Counted from the stretch's first letter, positions 38,005 to 49,345 are shown. The stretch: DNA of 64,000 bases from Acridotheres tristis (GCA_037013685.1 CM072897.1:18150643-18214642), one strand, 5' to 3'. The notes: generated from the letters alone by a model not told the origin. Made by a program: numbers and translations.

Positions 38005-40599
38005 CATTTTGCACATGACAGCAAGAAAACGAAATAATACTCGCTGTGGCAGATGTTTGCTTTTCATATTGTCTTAGTAAACTCCTGCAGAATTGTTCTT
38101 CCTCGCCTGCAGTGGGGTTACCAAGCCAAGAGCAGAGCTCTGGGGTAGCACTGAGCAAAGCCACCTTCATGGTTCTCATTTCTGGTCTCTGGTGCAGCCT
38201 TCACACAACTATTCCAAAGCTTTGTTTTTCTCTCCATGGAAATGTGTAGATTAACTTTGCTAGCATTTTAGATATGTTCAAGTTGAACTCTCGACTGAGA
38301 CAAGGTTTAATCAGCACTTACACTGCTCAGTGAGGTTTTTTGCAGTTTTTTTCTTTGTTTCAATCCTTTCCTTTCTCTACTGATAAATGAATTGGAAAGG
38401 GATATTTTCTAAAAGAAGTGATGCTGGGCTACTCTTTGCATTGAGATTAGCTGGAGGGAGTGAAAATGTACCCCATGGTTTCTGTTCATTCTACTGTATT
38501 GGGAAAATGATCAAATGTGCACCAGATTTCAAAGTGTTCTGTAATCCAGGCAAAATATCTATATATCCAAATGGGCCATTATTAAATAAACAAAACAAAC
38601 ACAAAGCCCCCAAGCAAAAAAACAAAAAAAACCCCAAAAAACCACAAACGCCACAAAGGGAAATGTCAGCTGAGAGCTTAGACTTTGGATTTCTCATAAG
38701 AAAAATTGTTTAAAATCCACACCTCCCCGGGTTTGGGGGATCTAGAGCATACCAGTAAAATTCAGAATTTGTTATCATTGAATCACTTAAAGCTAAAACA
38801 ATATTCTGAGAAAGAATCGCTCACTCAAACATGCCTGAGTATAAAATATTGTGTCTGTGTGCACCAATCCTTCAGCTGTCCATGCCATAAACTGGACTCC
38901 TTGAGGGCTTTTGTTCATTTGTTTTGTGGAGGTGCTGGAAACCTGCAGCTTCTACTGAATTTGGCAGGTCTCCAGTGAGGTCCCTGGTGAGCTGACAAAA
39001 GAGGACAAGGATAGCTGAAACATTTTTCCATCTCAGCCTTGCCTAAGGCACTGGTTCTGGAGCGTGGAGGTGCCAGTTGGATTTTGTGTCTTACTGGTGG
39101 TGTTAAAATGGGGACCCAGGCTTGGAGTAGCTGCTGAGGCAAGTCAGGAGTCAGAAGGAGAGATACTTGTTGCCGAAGCTGCCTTTTGCCTGCCTCTGGT
39201 CCTCACAAATATTAAAAGTTAACCAAAATTTTTTGCCAAGAGAAAGATGAAACCCAGCCGAGCCCTCCCCCTGAATTACAAGGGCTGCAATGGAAGCAGA
39301 TGTGCAAACCCCTCCCAGGGCGAGGGACTGCTGTGGTACCCACAGGAACATTAATAGGGAGAGAGAGGACAATTTTCTTGCTGATGAAATGCTGCTTTGC
39401 TCAAGGGACCACATTATTGCTGTTATTTATGCACTGCCAAAGGTGTGCACAGTGCTTTATGGTGCAATAAAGCAATGACTGGTGTCCAGTCCCTCAGGGT
39501 GCTGCGCCACTCTGAAGGATGGCAGAGGGGCAAGATGAAGGTTGATTGTCCCTCTGTGGTGATACAGAGCTTTGTTATTGTCAGGCCTGTCCTCTTTGGC
39601 CTCCTGGCTGGGGACATTTGAGTGGCTCTGTCATTGTTTTACACAGTTGCCTCTGATGACGATTCCAAGGGCACGTCCCCTGTTTGATATGCACTCGGAG
39701 TCTGGTGGCACTGGGAATGAGTGAGCAATACCTGGGGCTGTGACAACGGCACTTTAAAAATTTTTTTTTTAACTTTTACAGATTCCCAGCCATCTGCTGC
39801 CTCACCAGCTGCTCACAGTGCAATGCAAAACTTATCTCCATTCAGGAACTCAGCCCCTTGAGGAGGACACAGGCAGTGGGTGCACAGCTGACCTCTTGTG
39901 CACTGTCTGCAGCACAGACCCAGACCCGGTGCCAGACTCCAGAGATGGGGAATAAATGCAAGGAAAAGGTGGAAGAACAAGCTCCATGAACTCTTGTTCA
40001 CCCCTCCCCAAATCCTGGCCATGGAGATGCATTGGCTTGGAGAGCTGTGGGAGTGAGTCTGGGGACTGAGAAGACCGCAGGAGGTGGCCCAGTCCCAGAT
40101 TTGACACCCCTTTAGCCATTATTAGGTAGCCAGGAAGGAGGAAAAGACATTCCCTGAGGGCACGGAGACGTTCTGGCTCTGGCTGTTGTGCTACAGTTGC
40201 TGTGATGTTGCTTTTGCTTGGGAATGAAGCCGAGGCCCCGTGGTGGCATAACTGGAGGCAGTGGGGAGAAAGCAACAAGTTCTTCCTCAGGGGAGCTCAG
40301 CAGCCACCAGTACGTGTAGGGGAATAGAGGAAGACACAGCTCCTGGAGATCTGTGGGGCCAGAGGGCCCAAGCGAGTTGCATGCATTATTACTCGCTGTC
40401 TTTGAGGCGCCTAGGTGAGAATTTCCCAATTTCGTTGCATTTTATTTTCATAATCCCCTTGGGATGAAGAAGACTGACCTGGATGCTCTCTAATGCTACC
40501 CCATCTCTAATGGGGTAGATGCTGGAGTAGGCAAGGGAGTTGGGAGAGGGTGACCAGGTTTCCTCCTCCATTTCCAGAGAGCTCCTGTGCTTTGCATGT
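38005..40599. other. Unique non-coding sequence, no gene seen
   Basis: Contains an A/C-rich low-complexity patch at 38,582-38,656. Overlapping frames at 39.8-40.4 kb (up to 142 codons, minus strand) are Leu/Ser/Pro-rich and unrecognised. Confidence 0.5.
38582..38656. repeat. A/C-rich low-complexity sequence
   Basis: About 75 bases almost free of T, made of A-runs broken by C and CCCC. No flanking duplication or retroposon body recognised. Confidence 0.7.
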
Positions 40600-40705
40600 G
40601 CCACTTCAGACCACTCAGAGCACCTTCCTCATGCTTTTATGCATTTTCCAATTAAATTTCCTCCACGAGAAGGAGAGAGCCACTCTGAATCCATTAGCAT
40701 TAGTA

Positions 40706-40716
40706 ATTATGCAAAT
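40706..40716 (+). promoter_or_regulatory. Octamer (POU-type) motif, forward
   Basis: ATTATGCAAAT contains the canonical octamer ATGCAAAT (40,709-40,716). It is paired with an exact inverted copy 189 bases on. Confidence 0.45.
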
Positions 40717-40894
40717 GCTTCAGGGAGTTGACTGCCCATCATTACATATAATTAATGTTTCTGGTTATGAATGAAGGGTTTGTTACTCTTTTTCACCCCC
40801 CCTCCCTTTCTGTGCTGGAATGGGGCGGGGTAGAAGCGCGGGGGGGCTGGTGGCAGCGGTGTGTGTATTGGTGGTGATGATGTTGCTGTATTTA

Positions 40895-40905
40895 ATTTGC
40901 ATAAT
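40895..40905 (-). promoter_or_regulatory. Octamer (POU-type) motif, inverted
   Basis: ATTTGCATAAT is the exact reverse complement of the 11-mer at 40,706-40,716 and contains ATTTGCAT. Confidence 0.45.
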
Positions 40906-40931
40906 CAGGAGACCTGATTGGGTATGCATGA

Positions 40932-40948
40932 GGGTAGGGGCGGGGGGG
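40932..40948 (+). other. G-quadruplex motif overlapping a GC box
   Basis: GGG-TA-GGGG-C-GGGGGGG supplies four G3 tracts in 17 bases and overlaps the second GC box of the regulatory block. Confidence 0.4.
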
Positions 40949-41060
40949 ACCTTCTCCAACGTGCACTCAATTAAGCTGGTGGCAAATCTCAGGAGGGACA
41001 CGCGGCGTGTGGAACGCGGGCGAGCGCAGCGCAGTGACTGCAGCCAGCAGGCTCGGGCTT

Positions 41061-44009
41061 AGGGAACGGCACCAAGCAGGAACAGAGGTGCCCTTGGGCT
41101 GCCAGGGCTCTCTGCATAGGTGTCGTGTGCCTGGAAATGCTCCTCCTGCCCTCTTGCTTTGCTTGCCTGCTAGAAATGGCACAGGGATTCTGCGGAGAGA
41201 TTCTATTCCTGGCTCTGTTCTTGGGCAGCACAGTGCACCGTGTATTGCAGAGCTGCATCATCCATACCCGAGACAGCACCAGGGGAATGGACTTGGCAGC
41301 AGCAGCAAGACTCCTCTTGTGCCCCATCTCCCGGGCTGTGCTCAGAGATCTGGGTCTGAGGCTCTGGGAGGTGTGCTGGTTCTCAGGGGGGCTGTGGGTG
41401 CTCTGCACCTCTGGAAGGCAGGGGCTTAGAGGGGAAGTGTATTGGGATGGACTGAGCTGTCCATGTAACAGTGGTCAGGACAGGCAGGGAGGTGCTGAAG
41501 TTCTAGCTCAGAGCTGTACCTCTGTCAGACGTTACCTCCCACGTCAAGCATTACAAAAGCTGGGGGTGGAAATTTCCTCTGTGTGTTCTAGTTAGAGTAA
41601 ATGCCTGGGAAAGGAAACCTCCCTGGAGGTTTCCCTGCTTCCCATTCTATGTGAAACAAATGCTTCCTGTCCACTGCAAAACATCTTCCTCATGATCTTG
41701 CCATTCCCTGTCACTATCTTTCCACTTTTCATCTTTTCTATTGCTCTTCTATGTGTCCTTCCCCAAGCAGCCTGACCTTGGTCTCAGCTCAAGCCTATCT
41801 TGTGTCCTTTACCTCAATCCCTGGATGTAGGCAGCCCATCACTGGCCTCTCCAGACCCCCTTGGTTTTTAAGTGTAACTGCTGCATTCCCTCACTCCTCC
41901 ATGGAAAGGATATAACTCTTGGTTTTGGCTGATCCAAGATGTACAGAAATAGATATTCAGTGAAGGAGATCTGGAGTGGGGGAACAAAAGATTCTGCAAG
42001 CAATATATGCTCAATGAGATATAATGCCCTTGGGAGGGCAGTGAAAATATCTCAGCCAAGGAGAACACAGATCCTCAAAACAGAGGGAGATGAACCTAAA
42101 AGTACCATGGAGATGAGAAAAGCAGGCCTGCAGCAGAGATCAGATCGGCCAGAGAGTCTCAGTCAAAAGCCAAAAAGAGGCAGCAGTCGCTTAGATGGAG
42201 TCTGGGGAATTGTGAGCTCCTACTCTGTAACTATCATTATTTTCTGTCTTGATTATAATCCCTTGTTTGCAATGCAGACACTGGAAGATGGATAGATCTC
42301 TTCTGGCATCTCCCTCTTTGGTCACCATGGGCAAGGTGTGAGCTCTTCCCAGTGATGCAGGAATTTGCAGTATCTCAGCAAAGGTTCTCAGAGCAGGCAA
42401 GTAGGGAGATCAGTTTTATCTCCTGCCATGCTATCCCCACAGCTTACAGAAATGTGAGATAGAATTCCAACAAGGACTTAGAAGAGATGAGGAATGGGAC
42501 ACACATAAAAGAAAAAAAAAAGATCCTGAAAAAATTAATGTGTTCCTGCATATGTGTTTTTATGTGTTTGTTCTTAAAGTAGAAGAAAGTTCTGTCTGCA
42601 TATGTTTGTGTATAAGCTTTTACAGGAGGAGAAAAGCGGGGAAAACCCAAAACACTAAACTTCCCAAAATCCTCAGACTCTTGATAGATGGCATTATGAA
42701 CTGACAGCAGTTTTGCTCTAAAGATTGCCTTTTGGTACAAGAAACTTGAGGTGGTGCTGGATTCTGTTGTTGTCAAGGTTTCGTTTTCTCTGACTTGAAG
42801 CTGCTTTGGAGATTTGTAGTTCTGAGGTTTGTGTTGTTCAGTATTTTGTAAAGCATTTGTGCACTTGGCCTGCTGCTGCAGAAAACCACTAGGGATGACA
42901 AGTAGAAGCACCTGTAAAATCTTCAATGTGCACAAAACCAAGAGCTCTGATTGACTCAGACAAAGAACTTCTCTTAAGGATGACAAAGGTACCAACACTG
43001 ATGGGAAAGGGGATCCCTGAAGGATTGGGTGAAATCCCAGAAGGCACTTGCTAGGAGTAGAGAGGAGGTCTTGGGAATTATGTGATGAGTAGCTGCTGTA
43101 AAATCATAGCAGCAAGTGATGGTGTTTCTTTATGTGATAGAGAGGGAGCTTTCCTCCTGTGGAATGGGAAGACGTCAGCAGTTCTACTCTGGTTTTGCTT
43201 TCTGTGACATTGATCCACAACAGAATGTGTGACCAAGGCACCAGGACAGTAGTGACCCATGGAAACAAGCTGAGCCCAGGCTCCTGAGGTGGCCCATTTG
43301 CCCAAGCCTGGGTTTGTGTTTCCTGAGGTCAAAGGTGCTGATTGTGCTGTGTCCTCAAAGAATTCACAAGGTGAAGACATCACTGTCCCCCAGAGCTCTG
43401 CTGAGGTCAGCTGGGCCTAGAGAAAGGATGAGGGAAACAATTTCCAAAGCAAAAGAAAGACTGTGATGAGAACGGGGGCAGCCTGGAGCACAGCCAAGGG
43501 AAGGAAGGGAAAGGACAGCAAGTGGCACGATAGCATCAGAGCCCCAGACTGTGTCCCATCAGCCAGAAGGGTGTAGCCATGGCCCAGGGACTTCGACCTG
43601 CAGGACCAGGGCTCCCAGGACACCCCTGACCTCGTGCAGGGTGTCAGCCCTGTCACAGGCTGTTCTGTATGTGCTGAGTTAACAGATGAAGTGTTTGACA
43701 ATGTCAATGTGGGGGAAGGTGAAGAACAAGATCCTCTCTGAGCTGTTTCAGCAGAAGCTCCACACACACAGGTCACATCACGCTCGTGGCATTTGCTGTG
43801 CTTCCCCTCGCCATTTTATTCATTTTTGTTGCCCACATGGGTGGGTCAGGCTGTGTCTGGGCACAAAGACACATGAGAACACACCATGGGCACACATGGG
43901 CTGGCACAGTGCACCATGCACAGGCTCTGGAGATTGCTAAAGGCAGAAGTTAAATCCCACATCAAAGCACAGAGCTCTCGGAGCAGCACTGTTCAAAGGC
44001 GCCAGCTTC
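41061..44009. other. Unique non-coding sequence, no gene seen
   Basis: The longest frames (41,125-41,595 plus, 156 codons; 42,444-42,998 minus, 184 codons; 41,939-42,295 plus, 118 codons) show no recognisable domain, no clean splice borders and no coding-like codon bias. They are of the size expected by chance. Confidence 0.45.
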
Positions 44010-44340
44010 CTTCCCGGGAAAGACAGATTGTCACTTTGATTAAGAGATTTTAACAAGAGAGAAGAAAGAAGGAGTGAAAGAATGGAGGAGAGAAAAGAAA
44101 GAGTTTTCATTTATACCTTTTTTCCCCTTTGGCTATCCAAATAAGGTTTTAGTTTGATCAAAAAAGGACTCCAATTTAAAATAAGTTTAATGTAACAATG
44201 AATTATTTAAAGGAGAAGAAAATACAAGCTGCTGCTTAAAAAAAATAGAAAAAAGCTATTATTGAAATGTCAGAACAAATACCCAGCTTGATCTGCATTA
44301 ATATGATAAATACTAATATATTCATTTCCCCTGGTGCTTC
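44010..44340. other. AT-rich block, possible conserved element or 3' UTR-like sequence
   Basis: Contains CACTTTGATTAAGAGATTTT (TCF/LEF-like CTTTGAT), AATTTAAAATAAGTTTAATG and ATATGATAAATACTAATATA. On the minus strand it would lie just downstream of the candidate terminal exon at 44,439-44,606, so it could equally be its 3' untranslated part. No clear AATAAA signal is seen on that strand. Confidence 0.25.
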
Positions 44341-44438
44341 TGGGCTTGCAGAGGTACATCTGCAGAGCGTTGCTTATGGTAATCAGGTCACAACTTCAAA
44401 GGGAGACACTGCAAGGTATTCTGGGGGATGTTGTGCAG

Positions 44439-44606
44439 TTAGAGACCTCGTGGATCATCCTGTAGACTTGAGGTGTTCTCATCAAGGGTGTTCTGGAAGT
44501 TCTCTGACTGCTGAAGGAAATTGAAAATCTTGTCATGTTCTGTGGTGGCCCAGCAGTTGTGGGACAGCACTGGTGTCTGGCTGTCAACTTCAAAGTGGCC
44601 GTTTTC
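44439..44606 (-). CDS. Candidate terminal exon, unknown protein
   Basis: Hypothetical. On the minus strand a T/C-rich tract (TTTTTTTTCTTCTCTT) leads to CACCCTACAG and then an open segment of 55 codons ending in TAA at 44,441-44,439. It begins E-N-G-H-F-E-V-D and ends Q-D-D-P-R-G-L. The composition looks natural: mixed polar residues, few Leu/Ser runs, and many codons ending in C (AAC, GAC, TTC, ACC). An alternative acceptor (GATAAG) lies 10 bases upstream. The candidate exon at 44,919-45,044 joins to this one in phase. I do not recognise the protein family, and an open run of 55 codons can arise by chance. Confidence 0.2.
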   Translation of the reverse strand, partial: ENGHFEVDSQTPVLSHNCWATTEHDKIFNFLQQSENFQNTLDENTSSLQDDPRGL

Positions 44607-44918
44607 CTGTAGGGTGCTTATCAAGAGAAGAAAAAAAAGACTGAGATGGAGAAAGCAAATGAGCTTCCCACCTTCTATCCTCACAATCTAATTCCCAGCC
44701 CCTCTTTGACTGGGAAAGCTGTAGGACACCATCTCAGTCTGTGCTTCCACAGCTGAACAGTGAAGTTTTCAGGAACAATTCAGTGGAGCTGATAGCTTGA
44801 ACCTTGAAGAAGCTTTATGTAAGTATCTTTGTGTTTTTAGAATCTAACCAGCTGGAAAGGATGTTTTGGATAGGGACATGTACTATCTTCTACTAGGCAT
44901 TGTCTGTGCCTACCTCAC

Positions 44919-45044
44919 CCTTCTCATCTGCTGGACAGGAAGGTCTGTTGTAACGTGCATCAGGCTTACTGGTATCAGCACCACCCTTGAGAGGGTAACC
45001 TGGAGACCAGACCCCTTTATGGACGTTTTTTCTATAGCCAAGGA
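44919..45044 (-). CDS. Candidate internal exon, unknown protein
   Basis: Hypothetical. On the minus strand AAATCTAG precedes, and a good donor AGAAGG|GTGAGG follows, a 126-base segment (42 codons, phase 0 at both ends). The phase-0 frame is open throughout (S-L-A-I-E-K ... V-Q-Q-M-R-R) and joins in frame to the segment at 44,439-44,606. The acceptor pyrimidine tract is mediocre. A second frame through the same segment is also open, which weakens the case. No homologue recognised and no upstream exon or promoter identified. Confidence 0.15.
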
Positions 45045-45379
45045 CTAGATTTAGACCAGAGTAATGCAACCAGGTACCAACAGAAGCCAATAGTTAGACT
45101 TAGGAGAGCTTATTTTGGAGTGATGTAGTGTGAAAGGTGTTGAAGTGTTGTTTCCCAACATTACTGCTGACAGTTGAGTGACAGATTGAGAGTGTGGTTA
45201 AATTGGGATGCAAATGAGTTAAACTGGTCTTCTGGTGGTAGAATAACGACAAAATGTTGGAGAGAAACAGGGGAGGGGCAATTTTACATGAGAAAATTGA
45301 AATAGAGAGAAGCTCAGAGGCAGGGAGTAGAGATGTGTTTAGAAAATTGTGTAATATAGATACCTAATGTGAACCTGCC
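45045..45379. other. Unique non-coding sequence, no gene seen
   Basis: Contains an octamer-like GATGCAAATGAG near 45,208. Nothing else recognised. Confidence 0.5.
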
Positions 45380-45514
45380 ATAGAATGGTTTGGATGGGAG
45401 GGACTTTAAAGATCATCCAGTTCAACCCCTCTAGAACAGGTTGCTCCAAACCCTGTTCAGCTTGGCCTTGGACACTTCCAGGAATGGGGCAGCCACAGCT
45501 TCTCTGGGCAGCCT
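45380..45514 (-). repeat. CR1 LINE 3' end, truncated
   Basis: Reading the minus strand gives 'CTGCCCAGAGAAGCTGTGGC', 'CCTGGAAGTGTCCAAGGCC', 'GGGGTTGAACTGGATGATC', 'TTTAAAGTCCCTCCCATCC' and 'AAACCATTCTATGG', the standard CR1 3' terminus. About 135 bases of 3' untranslated end remain after 5' truncation. The match is close, so this copy is younger than the one at 1.2 kb. Confidence 0.95.
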
Positions 45515-46039
45515 GTCAACATGGCAAGGTGAGTTAAGGTAAAACCATGAGACATTCAGTTAGATTTTGACCTTCTTCATCGGGACCACTTGTTAAACAT
45601 CATTTAACAAGCTGAGATAGCTCAAACATAATTAATATATTGCTAATCTACTGCCACACTGAAGCTGTTATCTCGTGAGACATTGAGCCATTCCTCACAG
45701 TGGGCATGCAGGCCCAAGGCTGCAGTGTGGTGCTGTGAGCTGCCATGTGCCCACCTCAAGGAAGGACTGATTACATCCAGGGGAATTTAGCTGGTGCTGG
45801 AGCCTGGAATTCCAAGGTAGATAGAAGTGTGCCCAAAGCCCAGACAGGGCTGGTTAGAGATCTGCAGGAGCCGTGCCTGAGAGTCTGTTGTGATAATCTG
45901 AGCTCACTTGAGAAGCCCCTGTTCTGTGTGTGTGTGTGTTTCTCCATGAAATGCTCTAGTTTCCAAGGAGCTGTAATGTGCTTTTCCGGTAGATTTTACC
46001 CACAAATGCAGAGAGTCTTAGTCCGTCTGCTTCTGCCCC
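45515..46039. other. Unique non-coding sequence with a short (TG)n
   Basis: Alternating T/G at 45,926-45,939. No gene or transposon seen. Confidence 0.5.
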
Positions 46040-46440
46040 TCTTTCCCTCCATTGCCTGCATTTGAATGTATAATATTGGCTTTTGGGCATGAGTGTGCTG
46101 TGCCCAATCTGCAGACCAGTTCCTCAATTAAAAGATGCAGAAGCTTTATTATTTATGCCATTATTTTTCTAATTATTTTCTTTTCCTGGAGATGCCCCAC
46201 AGGCTTTACAGTTTGCTGGAAACTCCAGCAAGAGCTCCTGGCTTTTGACTTCAGAAGGTTAACTCTCCCAGTGGCCATTTTTGATCCATTCACTGGGAAA
46301 ATGTGATTACTTCTTATTTACTGATGTTAAGTATTCCTGCTTGTAGCCACTGTGGTATTAAAGTAAAATGCTCAGCATTTAACACGATGAATGCAGAGAC
46401 ATGAGGCTAAATGCACTGCATAAAATCTTTATGGGGCTGT
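46040..46440. other. AT-rich block, possible conserved non-coding element
   Basis: Contains TTATTATTTATGCCATTATT, TCTAATTATTTTC and GATTACTTCTTATTTACTG, with ATTA cores and no simple repeat longer than a few units. Inference from composition only. Confidence 0.25.
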
Positions 46441-47858
46441 AAACAGACACCCAGAATATTTCCAACTGTTTTGTTGTGAGTCAGGCTGGGGTCCCCTCTC
46501 TGCCAGGCAGCCTGCCCCAGGTCTCCTGGGAATCAGCCAAAATGTGTCAACACAGCCTTGGCTTCCAGAGGGGAAGGGGCCTAGGGGACAGAAAATGAAC
46601 AGAACTGCTTCTGCTGGGTTTTGCACTTGCCAAGACTGGCCTTGGCCACACTTGGTGGCTGTTGCTGCATCAGTGCAGATCTGGGGGGTAAATATAGGCT
46701 GTGATTGCTTCAGAGCTGCTTTCTTCAGTCTCAGATAAACAGAGCTCAAGAGAAAATCAGTTCAGAGTGAGTTTTGTCAGCTTCAAAAGAGATTCATTCC
46801 TGGTGGTGTCAGTCATGGGAGACTGATGGCTGAGATTACTGAGGAAAGCAAGGCCTGTGGGCATTACAGCAGATACTGTTACTGGGACTCAGGGCTTAAA
46901 GATGAGATTTAATCTGGACTGTGGGTTTGTACAACATCCCTTCCCCCTCCCAGCTTCACACTCAGAAGGTCTGATTTCCATGAGCACACTCAGCTTCCAG
47001 TGCTCCATTTGCTCTCATCAGCTGTCTGGTCAACACCAACATCTGCTCCTGACCTCTGTGCACTGAACACCAAGGGCAAGCTGGGCTCTTGCTGGACCTT
47101 GTTCTCTGTTGGGGTGTGATGTTTGGGCTGTTGGTTTGTGGTGTTTCTATCCCCTCACCCAGAAGTAGAAGCTGGGAACTTTTCAGCAAAATAGACACCT
47201 CCTGTTTCTGAGGAGAGCAGCTGGGCTCCCAGGGAGCCTGTGCTGGGCTTCCCACAGCTCAGCAGCTCTTCTGTGCTGAAACCCCTCCAGTACCTCATGG
47301 TATTGTGGCATGAGGAAAATCAGCTGTGCCACCCACAGCACTGCTTGTGCCAGCCTTTCCTTAGGGTAATCCATGCCACCCTTGGGCATCTTGGCAAGTT
47401 CTAGGTACGGTTCATGGTAAGTGGGGAGGCAGAGCTGAGTCACAAGCTCTGAGTATCTTTATTGCTTTAATAAAAGGCTGTGGAAGGTATTTAAATAGCC
47501 TCCTGAGAAGCATTGAAAGAACCAAGTCAAAGGCTACAATTCCATATTTAATGATACGGAATAAAATTGGTTGTGTTTGTGCTGCAGGGAGGTTCACACA
47601 GCACTGACCTTCCAGAGGTCCCTTCTGCCATGTGTGAGGCTCAATGACAAACCTGAGAGTTTCTCCCAGGGGCTGATTTATTTTTGATTGTTCCAAAACC
47701 GCATCCTGAAATTTGGAGTGGCATATCCCTGGAAAGTTCACATTTTGCAAGCTTTATTCTTGGTTAAAGTCTAATGTGCCTATTGGGAACAGCCCTGCCC
47801 ATCTGCAGTGGAGTGATTAGGACAATTTTACATCTTTGCCCTCCCTGATTGCTTTGGA
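46441..47858. other. Unique non-coding sequence, no confident gene
   Basis: The minus-strand frame at 47,183-47,443 (86 codons, containing K-M-P-K-G-G-M-D-Y-P-K-E-R) has coding-like codons (many CTG, CAG, GAG), but it lacks splice borders and overlaps another open frame (47,412-47,750 minus). Not called as a gene. Confidence 0.4.
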
Positions 47859-48331
47859 TGCTTCACACTGGGCTTCCCAGCACAGGAAGGACATCAACTC
47901 GTTGGAGTGACTCCAGAGGAGGCCTCCACAGGATCAGAGGAATGGAGCACCTTTCATATGTGAAAAAGCTGAGAGAATTGGGATTGTTCAGCCTGGAGAA
48001 GAGAAGGCTCAGGAGTGACCTAATTGTGGCCTTCTAGTACCTGAAGGAGCTCCAAGAAACTCAGAGAGGGACTTTGTTACAAGAGCCTGGAGTGACAGGA
48101 CAAGGGGGAATGGATTAAAACTAAAAGAGAGTAGGTTTATATTAGACATTAAGAAAAAATTCTTCCCTGTGAGGGTGATGAGCACTGGAACAGACTCCCC
48201 AGAGAAGTTGTGGATGGATGGAGCTCTGAGTAACCTGATCTAGTGAAAAGTGTCCCTGACCATGGCAGGGGGTTGGAATTGGATGATCTTTAAGGTCCTT
48301 TCCAACTCAAACCATTCTGTGATTCTACAAT
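47859..48331 (+). repeat. CR1 LINE 3' end, about 470 bp
   Basis: The longest CR1 copy here. It has, in order, 'CAGCACAGGAAGGACATC', 'GGATCAGAGGAATGGAGCAC', 'TTGTTCAGCCTGGAGAAGAG', 'GTGACAGGACAAGGGGGAAT', 'AAATTCTTCCCTGTGAGGGT', 'CCCCAGAGAAGTTGTGG', 'TGACCATGGCAGGGGGTTGG', 'TGATCTTTAAGGTCC' and the terminal 'CCATTCTGTGATTCTAC'. It covers the end of ORF2 and the 3' untranslated region and is 5'-truncated. The 63-codon frame inside it belongs to the retrotransposon, not to a host gene. Confidence 0.97.
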
Positions 48332-48894
48332 TCCTTGCTACAAAGGTTTGTGTCCCACATCCATCCCACCTCCCTCTCCCCCACTGCCTCCCCCTCCACT
48401 CAGTGTCTCTTGCCTCTGACATATGGTCAGAGCATATTCTCAGCAATGCTGACACTTCTGCTTCTTCACTCCAGCAGCCACAGTAACTGTGGGACAGGAA
48501 ATCTGTCGTTTAACTCCACTGTTCGCAGTCAGTCACGGCAGAGAAGTAATTACAGTGGCTCTAATTGGCCAACTGCAGAGCCCCTGCCCGAGCAGACCTA
48601 AAAACTCTGTGCTTAGGGCCAGGGGAGGGATCACTGCCAGGGTCTCTCCTGCTCTTCTTCCACCAGGTCGAATGCTGTTCATTTAGGAAGCTAACAAGGA
48701 TGTCAGCCTGCTGCCTGGAGGATTTGACCCTTCTGCAATGGATGCTGGTCAGCTCAGGTCTGGGAGATCTCTCCTGAAGCTCTTTCAAGGGATCCTGGCA
48801 GGGCAGGCTCTTGGCAGCCCTAGTGCTGCCTGCTTCTGCCAGGGTTCCCTGCTTTCCCCTTATCCCACCAGGCTTGAGCATGGTTTTTTTTCAT
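48332..48894. other. Unique non-coding sequence, no gene seen
   Basis: Overlapping frames of up to 106 codons on both strands, none recognised. Confidence 0.5.
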
Positions 48895-49345
48895 TAGCAG
48901 TGATGCAGGCAGAGCGGGGCCAATTACTCACTGCTTTATGCTTGCTGGAAAACCCACCCAGGACTGGTAATAGCCATTAAGTGAGGGTGCAGCTTTAACT
49001 ATGTGCCATTACATTAAGTTTCAAGTTGATATATGGCCAGAGCAAATTGAATTCCTGCTGCTATCCCGTCTGACATTTGTTACATTACAATGCCTGCTCT
49101 TTTGTTTTTGAGTCAATAGCTGCTGCTTTCGAGAAATATGGATTATTAGAATTTATAGCCCGTCCAAAGCGTCTTTTCAAACACTCATATCCTTTTATCA
49201 TTTCGTTTTGTTGTTGTTCTGCCCAGCACAGTTTGTATTTCTTCAGGTTTTAGCACCTGGGACTCTTGATACTTGTGCTAAATCAATACCCTTTGTCCTC
49301 ATTGCTTTAATATACACAACCATTTGTGTGATGCATGAATTGCAG
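48895..49345. other. AT-rich block, possible conserved non-coding element
   Basis: GGCCAATTACTCACTGC, GTAATAGCCATTAAGTG, ATTACATTAAGTTTCAAGTT, GAGTCAATAGCTGCTGC and GGATTATTAGAATTTATAG form a repeat-free AT-rich run between CTG-rich flanks. One of the more regulatory-looking stretches in the window; unproven. Confidence 0.3.

Larger units (their letters stand above)
40600..41060. promoter_or_regulatory. Candidate regulatory block: octamers, GC boxes, CpG cluster
   Basis: The left half is AT-rich with homeodomain-type motifs (CATTAGCATTAGTAATTATG, CATATAATTAATG). ATTATGCAAAT at 40,706-40,716 and its exact reverse complement ATTTGCATAAT at 40,895-40,905 are POU/octamer sites. GC boxes GGGGCGGGG lie at 40,822-40,830 and 40,937-40,945, and a CpG cluster at 40,999-41,033 starts with the inverted repeat CACGC-G-GCGTG. 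This combination is unlike the surrounding 30 kb. It could be an enhancer or a weak promoter; there is no TATA box or start-site evidence. Confidence 0.35.

Noticed and set aside
41125..41595. 156-codon plus-strand frame beginning with a hydrophobic run
   Set aside because: It looked like a signal peptide, but the rest is Leu/Arg/Gly-rich without any known fold, and opposing frames of similar length overlap it.
42444..42998. 184-codon minus-strand frame
   Set aside because: About the longest chance frame expected in 64 kb read six ways. Composition is AT-driven (F, K, S-rich), with no domain or splice border.
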